Under the pieces are notes generated by a model. The model was given only the letters and a program-made list of their open reading frames with translations, did no database searches and had not been told where the DNA came from. Positions 24,701 through 31,912 of a stretch of DNA of 64,000 nucleotides are shown here, piece by piece. A program made the translations under genes and the position numbers. This stretch comes from Actinomycetota bacterium (lineage in GTDB: Bacteria; Actinomycetota; Coriobacteriia; Anaerosomatales; Anaerosomataceae). Location: positions 584,326 to 648,325 of the forward strand of contig RCMX01000006.1 of the NCBI GenBank assembly GCA_004348925.1, given 5' to 3'. Within the stretch, counting starts at the first letter, position 1. Each line of letters opens with the position of its first letter.

Positions 24701-27700
24701 CTGGCTGGTGGACCACGCGAGGTCGAGGGCGCGCTGGGCCGCGCGGATGTCGCGGTACCGCTCGGCGAGCGCGATGGCGCCCTCGCGCGTCTCGGCCACA
24801 CCGGTGGTGAACGCAAGGTGCGCGGTCTCGCCCGGGCCGAGCTCGAGCGTCTGCCGGATCGAGCAGATGGGGTCGAGCACGGCGCCGACGGTGCCGGTCA
24901 GGCGACCATCGCCCCATATGGCGCGGGCATCGCCCGGCGTGTGCAACCTGCCGAGGAACGCCTCCCGACCGGTCTCGTGGCTCCAGTTGCACCGATCGTC
25001 CAGATCGCACGCCAGGACGTGCATACCCCACGGACGGTCCTCGTGTGCCGAGCGCGGTCTGCGCGAGAACAGCAGCGCATTCAGATCATCGACCGCCTCG
25101 GTCTCCACGAACAGGTTGCTGAACGCTTTGTGGGCGTGGTCGGACTCGCCCTGCGCAAGCGTCACCTCGAAGTACGACGTGACCTCGAGGTGGAGCGTCG
25201 TCCGTCGCCGGTTGGTGACGGTGATGCGTCGCACCTCCGCATCGTCTTCGGGTGAGACGACGACCTCGGTGTGTGCTTCGACGCCGTGGTCGATGCGGTG
25301 GTACTCGGCCTTGTCCGCCGAGAACGTGACGTGATACTCGTCCGGCTCGGCAAGCGATGGCTGATACGCCGCCGACCAGACCGTACCGCTCTCGACGTCC
25401 TTCAGGTAGAAGAACTGTCCCCAGCAGTCTCGCGTCACGTCTTCGCGGTAGCGCGTGACGGTGTAGTCGCGCCACCGGCTGTAGCCTCCGCCACCGTTGG
25501 TGACCATCACCGAGTATGACCCGTTCGAAAGGAAGTGCGTGGCGGGCACCGGCGTGCCGGCGAGCGGGTACGAGCGGTGAACCGGGGCAGCGATCTCACG
25601 CACGGAGCGCACGAACCGCACCTCTTCGACATGCGGCTGCGCAAGCTGGGTGCGTCTCGGTACGCGCTCTTGCAGCAGCAGTTCGGAGGCGCGGATGACC
25701 GGGTCGGCATGGAACCGCTCCTGCATCCGGTCGTGCGTGAGCATGTTGCCGAGCGCTACAAGGCTCATGCCCTGGTGGTGCGCCATGTATGCCTTCACGA
25801 TCGCGCGCTCTTTCCCTGCGGGCACGCGTCCCGGCGTGTAGTCGACGGCTTCGAAGTAACCGTAGCGTCCCTCGGCGCCCTGCACCGTCAGCCGCTCCAG
25901 GTTGTCGAGAGCGAGGCGAGGCGCGATCTGCAGCGCCAGCACGGTCGCATACGGTGCGACGACGATGTCGTCCGACAGCCCGCGCTTAAGGCCGAGGCCC
26001 GGCACGCCGAACGCCTGGTACTGGTACGTGAGATCGACGTCTTTCGCGTTGAACGCGCTTTCCGAGACGCCCCACGGCACACCACGCTGCTTGCCGTATT
26101 GCACCTGGCGCTTCACGACGTTCTTGTACGTCTGGTCGAGCAGCGTGCCCGGCCAGTCGCGCATCACGAGCAGCGGCATGAGATACTCGAACATGCTTGC
26201 GCTCCAGGAGACGAGCGCCCGACCGCCCTCGGTCCTGGTGAGCGGCCTGCCGAGACGGAACCAGTGCTCCTGGGGCACATCGCCCTTCGCGATCGCGAGA
26301 TAGCTCGCCAGGCGGCATTCGCTAGCGAGCATGTCGTAGAAGGAGTTGTCGAGACGTCCCTCCGCGGTGTTGAAGCCGATGGAGAACACCATGCGACTCT
26401 CGTCGAAGAGCATCGCGAAGTCCGTGCGCTCCCACATCTCGCGCGCCATCTCTGTCGAGAGCCGCAACTCGGAGAGCAACTCCGAGGCGGTCGTGCGCCG
26501 GGCCCGGATCCCGTCCGCAAGCCTCGTCGCCCACGCTTCAGCGGCGTCATCCAATCCGCCGTTCTCGTCGAGGCACGCGAGCACGCCGCTCAAGCCCTCG
26601 GCAAGGCCGACAAGGCTCGGCGTGTGCCGCGTGATCGGTGCGATCGCCGCCGCGCGCTCACCCGACTCGAACGCTTCCGGGATACTGCCGAGCATGTGCG
26701 CCCAGGGCGCGTACTCGTCGATGTCCGAGAGGTGCTCATGCAGGCAGTCACGCACGGCTTCGATGGCAGCGCCGACGATCTCGAGCGAGGCGGGGGTGCC
26801 GCGTAGCGAAGCGGCGCGCGACGGCAGGCTTTCGGTGACAACGGCGAGGCCAGCCAGCAGCTGCCGCCATTCATGGAGATCCGAAGGGGGACGGTCGAGC
26901 CGGATCCGGCGCAGCAACTCCTCGAGAGAGGTGCGAAGCTCGGTCACCATCCCGGCGGGGCCGATCGCGTCGCGCTGGCCGAGCAGCTCCTCGAGGGCCA
27001 ACAGCACCGTATCGGCAAGGCCGTCGAGCACCTGCGCGTCGACGAGCGGCCTCTCGGCGATCTCGGTCAACCCGACTCGCAGCACCACGAGGTGCCCGGC
27101 CAGATTGCCGCTGTCCACCGTGGAGACGTAGTTCGGCCGAAGCGGCTGCAGCGTCGTCGTGTCGTACCAGTTGTAGTAGTGCCCGCGATAGCGCTCCATC
27201 CCGGCCATCGTCGTCAGCGTCTGCATCGTGCGGTTCACAAGGCCGCGCACGCTCACGTATCCCAGGTCGTACGCCGAGAGCGCCGAGATGAGCTGAAGCC
27301 CGATGTTGGTGGGGGAGGTCCGGTGCGCGACCACGCCCTTCGGGTCTTCCTGGAAGTTGTCCGGGGCGAGCCAGTGGTCCTCGGCGGTCACGAACGTCTC
27401 GAAGAATCGCCACGTCTTGCGAGCCACACGGCGCATGGCGATGACGTCTGCCGACGTGAGGACAGGAGGCTCGTGCGGCGTGGGCATACTCACGCGCCAC
27501 GCGATGAGCGGCGCTGCTGCCCACAGCAGCACAAGCGGCGCTGCGGAGACGAGCGACACGGGATCGAGCACTGCAGCCGGGAGCACGATCGCGGCAAGTG
27601 CTGCCTCGCCCGTCCACATCCGCCGCAGGAAGCCGGCGGAGGTCGAGCCCAGGCGGCGCTCGGTCTCGGCCGCGGTCTCCCACTCAAGCATGTTCCTGTG

Positions 27701-30451
27701 GGAGAGCGTCATCCGCCACACAGCGCGGACGATCGCATCGAGCATGATGACCGCCTGGTGCGGAAGCACCGCGAGGTTGAGCAGCGCACGGGCCGAGTCA
27801 CGCCAGAAGTCGCTTACGATCGAGTGCGTGTCACCGCGCACATCGGCGCCGCGCGGGCGGAAGAGCAGCGAATCCGCGATGCTGAAGTACACCGGGAAGA
27901 AGACGATCGCCAGCACCGCGGCCAGCCACACCCAATCGCGGCCCGGGAGCGCGACCCAACCGACGCCCGCGAAGAGCATCATCGTCGGTGCGAGCAGACT
28001 CCGCCGCAGGTTGTCGATGATCTTCCACCGGTGCAACGCCGAGAGGGGATTGCGCTCCCGGCCGTTCGCGGTCGGCACCGTCAGGCCAAGCCACGGCAGG
28101 GTCTGCCAGTCGCCGCGCACCCAGCGGTGGAGGCGCGCCACGTGACTGACGTAGCTCGCGGGCTGGTCGTCCAGAACCTCGATGTCGCTCGCAAGCGCTG
28201 TTCGCAGGAAGCTACCTTCAAGCAAGTCGTGGCTGAGCAGCGTGTTCTCGGGGAAGCGGTCCTCGAGCACGGCATTCATAACGTCGACCTCGAAGATGCC
28301 CTTGCCGGTGAACGAACCCTCGCCGAAGACGTCCTGGTACGTATCCGAGACGGCACCGGCGTACGGGTCGACACCCGTCACTCCCGAGTAGAGCCAGGCG
28401 AAGGGCGAGCGCTCGGCGCCTTCGAGCGACATGCCCACTCTCGGCTGTACGAGCCCGTAGCCGCGCATGACTTTGCGGCGCGCATCATCGAGTTGCGCGC
28501 GATTGAGCGGGTGAGCGATCGTGGAGATCAGCTTGCGCGCGCCATCCCTCGGCAGGACGGTGTCAGCGTCGAGCGTGATCACGAAGGTGATGGTCGGCAG
28601 CACCGACTCGTCGCCATCGGTGACCGAGAAGCTCGTGTCGGACGCGCCGCGAAGCAGTTGCGTGAACTCGTGCAGCGCGCCACGCTTCCGCTCCCAGCCC
28701 ATCCAGACGCCGTCCGCTTCGTTGAAGCGCCGACCGCGGACGAAGAGGTGGAACGGGTGCGAACCGTTCTCGCCGTACGTCTCGTTGAGCGTTTCGATGC
28801 CGTGGCGGGCTGCCTCGATGATGGCCGCATCACCGGGCAGGTGCTCCTCGGCAGCGCCCTTGAGATCGCCGAGCAACCCGAAATGCACGTTCTCGTCCCG
28901 GTTCGCAAGGTACGCGAGCTCGAGGTTGTCGATGATGGCCTGCGTACCACCCGGCGAGGTGAGGAGCGCGGGGATGACCACCATCGTTCTGTGCGCGTAG
29001 GCAACCGGCTTCAGGTAGTCGAGCTTCGGGAGCGTCCGTGCCGGCCACACCGTCGAAGCGATGCGATTGACGACGTTCACCGAGAGATCCGAAAGCGGGA
29101 TGATCGACAACAAGACGAGCGCGATCGTCCAACCGGGGCCCACACCACGCCCGATGACGTAGGCGGCCATCCCGGTCACAAGCAGCCAGGTGAACGATCC
29201 CAGCAGCCCCCAGAAGATGACGCCTTTGCTGGCGAGCGGTCCACGGTAGGCGAGCTCGCGCAGGCGCGGGCGGTAGTCGAGACTTCGCTCGAGCGCATAG
29301 CGACCGCGACTGATGAGGTAGTAGCCGACGTGTCCGCCCACGGGGTCGGCGGCGTCTTTCCGCAGCGCTTCAAGCGCATGGCCGAGAACCGCCTCGGCGA
29401 CCTCGATCTCCGCATGCGGGCACCGTGAGGCTATCTCCTCCACGGCGTGCCGGTAGCGGTCACGTGACACGAAATCCATCCGCGGGTACACGCCCGAGGG
29501 GTCTTCCCGGAGGACGTGCTCAGTGAGCGAACAGTCCTCGAAGAAATCCCGCCACTCGAGCGCGCCGAGGAAACGGATGCTTGTGATCGCGTTTGCGACG
29601 GAGACCTGGTCGGCCGCCTGGGCCTGGTGCTCCGCAAGCGTCAGCTGCTCGAAGGTGTCGGTCCTGCGGGCGATCGCCGCTTCGAGCCAGGCGACCGCCG
29701 GCTCGACCGAGGGGTCCTGGTCCTGCAGTCGTCCCGACAACCTGATCAGGAACGTGGGATTCGCGCTCGACTTCGCGCGCGCCATCGAGTCGACGATAGC
29801 GCTGACGTCACCGTCGGCCTTCTGCGCGGCCTCAAGGATACGATTTGCCCAGGCGTCTGCCTCCACACTCGCCTCATGTGACGAAAGGACGCGCAGCGCC
29901 AGCCGACGCAGGTTCTCGACCAGGCATACCCTGAGCATGATCGGGACGGCCCAGACTTCGCCGATAGTGAGCGGTGAGACGTCCTGGAACGCCATGATGA
30001 ACCGCTCGAGATGTTCCCGATCGAGCCGGGCGTCTGTGGCGGCCACGAGCAGTGCGACGGCTTCGAACACCCGGGGATAGTCCTTGTACTCACCGTTGAG
30101 CAGCCGGGGCAGCTCGGCGCCGTAGTCGCCGGGAAGATCGTCCCTGACGGTGTGGATCTGCTCCTCTATGAGGTAGAAGTTGTCGAGCAGCCACTCCGCG
30201 GACACCGAGACAGGAGTCTGGTCGCGCACCGCGAGGGCAAGGCTCGTGTAGACGCGGCCAAGCGACTCCTCGGCTCGCTCGACCATGGGCAGCAGCGGCG
30301 TCGCCCGCAGCGTCTCCGCCGACGTCCACGGTTGGGCCCCCGCCAGCTCGCGGGCAGCGTCAGCGAGTCGCTCGGTGCTCAGCAGCTCTGCGCGAAGAGG
30401 ATCGTCGCCGGAGGGAATAGTCCAGCGTTGAGGCGAGTCAGCCTGTGCCAT
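21701..30451 (-). CDS. Giant cyclic beta-1,2-glucan synthase-like protein (NdvB/ChvB type)
   Basis: About 2916 residues, the normal size of NdvB/ChvB. Order: an N-terminal helical region; two helices near residues 410-455; a family-84 glycosyltransferase domain with VITLDADTVLPRD (about 625), DLLEGSFLRT and RWVRGDWQ (about 779); helices near 825-855 and 950-985; a glycoamylase-like domain ending AYMAHHQGMSLVALGN (about 1550-1570); two GH94 N-terminal beta-sandwiches (about 1640 and 2130); and a GH94 phosphorylase barrel with GGGDWNDGMNRVG (about 2590, catalytic Asp) and VRENGGQYTHAAIW. In the known enzymes GT84 builds the glucan and GH94 sets chain length. No exporter gene is next to it. The start at 30451 has only a weak ribosome site. 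Confidence 0.9.
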   Translation of the reverse strand: MAQADSPQRWTIPSGDDPLRAELLSTERLADAARELAGAQPWTSAETLRATPLLPMVERAEESLGRVYTSLALAVRDQTPVSVSAEWLLDNFYLIEEQIHTVRDDLPGDYGAELPRLLNGEYKDYPRVFEAVALLVAATDARLDREHLERFIMAFQDVSPLTIGEVWAVPIMLRVCLVENLRRLALRVLSSHEASVEADAWANRILEAAQKADGDVSAIVDSMARAKSSANPTFLIRLSGRLQDQDPSVEPAVAWLEAAIARRTDTFEQLTLAEHQAQAADQVSVANAITSIRFLGALEWRDFFEDCSLTEHVLREDPSGVYPRMDFVSRDRYRHAVEEIASRCPHAEIEVAEAVLGHALEALRKDAADPVGGHVGYYLISRGRYALERSLDYRPRLRELAYRGPLASKGVIFWGLLGSFTWLLVTGMAAYVIGRGVGPGWTIALVLLSIIPLSDLSVNVVNRIASTVWPARTLPKLDYLKPVAYAHRTMVVIPALLTSPGGTQAIIDNLELAYLANRDENVHFGLLGDLKGAAEEHLPGDAAIIEAARHGIETLNETYGENGSHPFHLFVRGRRFNEADGVWMGWERKRGALHEFTQLLRGASDTSFSVTDGDESVLPTITFVITLDADTVLPRDGARKLISTIAHPLNRAQLDDARRKVMRGYGLVQPRVGMSLEGAERSPFAWLYSGVTGVDPYAGAVSDTYQDVFGEGSFTGKGIFEVDVMNAVLEDRFPENTLLSHDLLEGSFLRTALASDIEVLDDQPASYVSHVARLHRWVRGDWQTLPWLGLTVPTANGRERNPLSALHRWKIIDNLRRSLLAPTMMLFAGVGWVALPGRDWVWLAAVLAIVFFPVYFSIADSLLFRPRGADVRGDTHSIVSDFWRDSARALLNLAVLPHQAVIMLDAIVRAVWRMTLSHRNMLEWETAAETERRLGSTSAGFLRRMWTGEAALAAIVLPAAVLDPVSLVSAAPLVLLWAAAPLIAWRVSMPTPHEPPVLTSADVIAMRRVARKTWRFFETFVTAEDHWLAPDNFQEDPKGVVAHRTSPTNIGLQLISALSAYDLGYVSVRGLVNRTMQTLTTMAGMERYRGHYYNWYDTTTLQPLRPNYVSTVDSGNLAGHLVVLRVGLTEIAERPLVDAQVLDGLADTVLLALEELLGQRDAIGPAGMVTELRTSLEELLRRIRLDRPPSDLHEWRQLLAGLAVVTESLPSRAASLRGTPASLEIVGAAIEAVRDCLHEHLSDIDEYAPWAHMLGSIPEAFESGERAAAIAPITRHTPSLVGLAEGLSGVLACLDENGGLDDAAEAWATRLADGIRARRTTASELLSELRLSTEMAREMWERTDFAMLFDESRMVFSIGFNTAEGRLDNSFYDMLASECRLASYLAIAKGDVPQEHWFRLGRPLTRTEGGRALVSWSASMFEYLMPLLVMRDWPGTLLDQTYKNVVKRQVQYGKQRGVPWGVSESAFNAKDVDLTYQYQAFGVPGLGLKRGLSDDIVVAPYATVLALQIAPRLALDNLERLTVQGAEGRYGYFEAVDYTPGRVPAGKERAIVKAYMAHHQGMSLVALGNMLTHDRMQERFHADPVIRASELLLQERVPRRTQLAQPHVEEVRFVRSVREIAAPVHRSYPLAGTPVPATHFLSNGSYSVMVTNGGGGYSRWRDYTVTRYREDVTRDCWGQFFYLKDVESGTVWSAAYQPSLAEPDEYHVTFSADKAEYHRIDHGVEAHTEVVVSPEDDAEVRRITVTNRRRTTLHLEVTSYFEVTLAQGESDHAHKAFSNLFVETEAVDDLNALLFSRRPRSAHEDRPWGMHVLACDLDDRCNWSHETGREAFLGRLHTPGDARAIWGDGRLTGTVGAVLDPICSIRQTLELGPGETAHLAFTTGVAETREGAIALAERYRDIRAAQRALDLAWSTSQIELRDLGISPEEAVVFQRLASRLLLTDPRSRLKVLTKVENRLPISGLWSIGISGDYPILLVKIERLEETPLVRQAMLAHQYWRSKGFECDLVILNTKPSAYASELDGRLRMLLRTGHALQLHDRPGGVHLRVADQVPGDVRNLLDSVARAVLTGDGGPIGLHLNLRAIHEVEPDMLVPVAPVRGEPDPPFVRPTLVHDNGFGGFDPETDEYVIVLQGGDATPAPWVNVVANPGFGALISEAGIGCTWAENSHENRITTWNNDPVSDGTGEAFYIRDEESGKFWSPTLLPIRDEAPHVIRHGRGYTRFEHTCHGVRHEIDWFVAAEDPVRIVKVTLTNVSGRRRSLSVTHFVEWALGDSRSKAQQQVVTWWDDATRALMAHNYFNADFPGRPAFLACDCALDSFTASRTEFLGRNGDPRDPAAMHRRTLGGATGRFLDNCGALMRKLVLEPDESVAVTYFLGQTETVDDAHALIERLRRPGAVEAELAEVRERWSRTLGAVEATTPDPELDRMVNGAALYEALACRFWGRTATYQSSGAFGFRDQLQDCLALLYSRPDLVREHIIEAARHQFPEGDVLHWWQPISGRGVRTRFADDRLWLPFVTAEYISATGDTSVLDVEVPYLEGPPVPDDREDLYLQVQPSLQLGSVYEHCRAAIEVSMATGTHDLPLMGGGDWNDGMNRVGIGGAGESVWMAWFLDVVLRSFAPLAEKRGDVAAAAGMREHAAALIAAVEREAWDGAWYRRAFFDDGTPLGTSAADECRIDAIAQAWAMISGSGSATRAQRALQSVEEKLVRWDDGLVALLTPPFDHMRHDPGYIKGYVPGVRENGGQYTHAAIWVALAYALMGDGDEAVALLDLINPVNHALDRTAAERYRVEPYVIAADVYAVEPYVGRGGWTWYTGSASWYYRVAVQNILGLYLEAEHGQRYLRLDPCVPKAWTSWAVTFRDGDATYEIAFDNPRGVNRGVKSVTVDGVARDDLRVPLGAESGTYAVHVDMLGG

Positions 30452-30570
30452 GTCCACGCTCTCAGTTCGACGTCCGGCCCCCGCCTGGCGCGTCGCAGCG
30501 GGTGGGGCCCCCAAAGAACCATTGTGCCACGAAACCGCAGAGCCGAAGCCCTCTTCTCACGGCACGAACC

Positions 30571-30599
30571 TTGCTGGATGATACCTATCAGGGTATATC
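30571..30599 (+). promoter_or_regulatory. Probable promoter with ATACC/GGTAT inverted repeat
   Basis: TTGCTG (30571-30576) and TATATC (30594-30599) are 17 bases apart, 21 bases before the rhodanese-thioredoxin start. ATACC (30581-30585) and GGTAT (30592-30596) form an inverted repeat that overlaps the spacer and -10. CsoR/CstR-family repressors use sites with ATACC..GGTAT ends, and CstR controls rhodanese genes in other bacteria; the link here is an inference. Confidence 0.5.
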
Positions 30600-30620
30600 T
30601 GCACCTTCGAGGAGGTACAT

Positions 30621-31355
30621 GTGCGACTCATGAATCGAGGCCGACCCCGCGGTCTGCGCATCATCGGCGCGCTCATTGCGCTCGTCGCTATCGTGGCCGT
30701 GCTTGGCCTGACCGGTTGCAGTGGCGGGCTTCCCGCTGCCGGCAACGTGCAGAACAAGGCCGCCAGGACCCTGCAAGACAAAGGCGTCCGAATCATCGAC
30801 GTGCGTACCGCGACGGAGTTCGAAGCCGGGCATATTCCGGATGCCGAGAACGTCCCGCTCGATCAGCTGAGTGCGGCAATGGGCTCGTGGGACAAGACCG
30901 AGCCGATTCTCGTCTACTGCGCTACAGGTTCGCGGTCGGCGGAAGCGATGCAGGTGCTCGTCTCGGCGGGATTCACCACCGTGTACAACCTGCAGAACGG
31001 TATCGTCGCCTGGGACGGCGATGTAACGGCGGGTCCGGGTGGGACCGTCGCTGGTTCGCTTGCGCCGTCGGCAAGCGGCCTGCCGGTGCTCTACGAGTTC
31101 TACACCGATTGGTGACCCGCGTGCCAGAAGATGAAGCCCGTGGTCGACGGGCTCAAGAAGGAGTACGAGGGCAAGGTCGAATTCAAGCTTTACAACGTCG
31201 AGAAGGATGCCGAGGGCGCGGCTCTCGCCAACAAGCTTGGCGCACAGTTCGTTCCGACGTTTGAGTTCGTGAACGCTGACGGCAGCATCAACAAGGAGAT
31301 CGTGGGCGAGGTCAGCGAGGCGCAGTTGCGCCAGCAGCTGGACGCTCTTAAGTAG
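30621..31355 (+). CDS. Rhodanese-thioredoxin fusion lipoprotein, probable selenoprotein (in-frame TGA at 31113)
   Basis: 244 residues if the TGA at 31113-31115 is read as selenocysteine. Residues 1-33 are a lipoprotein signal (basic start, helix, LTGC with Cys33). A rhodanese domain follows (about 45-140) with IDVRTATEFEAGHIP and active Cys100 in VYCATGSRSA. Then a thioredoxin domain begins LYEFYTDW-U-PAC-QKMKPVVDGL: U165 takes the place of the first Cys of WCxxC, and C168 is the resolving Cys. The frame stays open to 31355 with typical thioredoxin features (VPTFEFVNADG). The GTG at 30621 follows AGGAGG by five bases. The alternative is a nonsense mutation; the hairpin at 31135-31153 favours Sec. 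It should act outside the membrane on disulfide, persulfide or peroxide chemistry. Confidence 0.85.
31135..31153 (+). promoter_or_regulatory. SECIS-like hairpin downstream of the UGA
   Basis: AGCCCGT (31135-31141) pairs with ACGGGCT (31147-31153) around the five-base loop GGTCG. It begins 19 bases after the TGA, inside the coding frame, as bacterial SECIS elements do. The loop contains GGUC, the part of the E. coli fdhF loop that SelB contacts. The match was judged by eye. Confidence 0.65.
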
Positions 31356-31912
31356 CACGCTTCGTACATGAGCTATGCCGCCGCCGGTGAGAGCATCTTC
31401 TCATCGGCGGTCGTGTCGGTGTGAGCGGGGCGCAACACAGGGGTATACCAGAGTAGTGAGGAGATGCATCCCATCTCCAGCAACCGATGTATGCATCGGA
31501 GGTGACGCCGGTCTGAGAGCGACAGAACCCCAGTTTCAGCCGGGGTGGCAGAGGAAGATTCCCGCTTAGCTGTTGTATAGGTTCAGTTCGTGATCGTGTC
31601 AGGCCGTCGGGAGACGGTACCTCGTAAGTCAACTGTACGTATTCGAAGGGGCACGGCCGAACGGGACATCGGGCATAAGCCTCTGGAATTTCCGGGAGTG
31701 CGGCCGAGGGGGACCACTCACTTGGCCAAGTATCTCCCTAGGATGGCCCTGTGGAGGGGCGACTCGGGCGGTGCGAAGGCCTCCCCGGCTACCGAGACAC
31801 ACAAGGGCGGATGCACGTGCATCTGCCCTTGTTGCGGTAATATCTGCGCGTGCGCGAGCGTTGCGCAGGAGGCATACTAGAGTCAGCTTCCGGCAAGGAG
31901 GGTGGCACGCGG
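31356..31912 (+). other. Non-coding stretch with many hairpins; unassigned RNA candidate
   Basis: No convincing gene. Visible structures: CCGCCGGTGAGA / TTCTCATCGGCGG (31381-31410, probably the terminator of the upstream gene); GGAGATG/CATCTCC (about 31460-31478); CCGATG/CATCGG (about 31485-31501); ACCCC/GGGGT (about 31528-31548); an interleaved pair GGAGGGG (31753-31759) with CCTCCCC (31780-31786) and CTCGG (31763-31767) with CCGAG (31792-31796), which would be a pseudoknot; and a 15-bp stem CAAGGGC..GCCCTTG (31802-31831). I could not match it to a riboswitch, tmRNA, 6S or RNase P pattern. It may be a leader of the kinase at 31913. Confidence 0.4.

Noticed and set aside
26873..29428. 851-codon open frame on the plus strand
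   Set aside because: It lies wholly antisense to the glucan synthase gene; Arg/His-rich composition without domains is typical of shadows in high-GC DNA.
31590..31880. 96-codon frame with a Cys cluster (CTCICPCC)
   Set aside because: No ribosome site, and the Cys-rich part is just the translation of a perfect hairpin.
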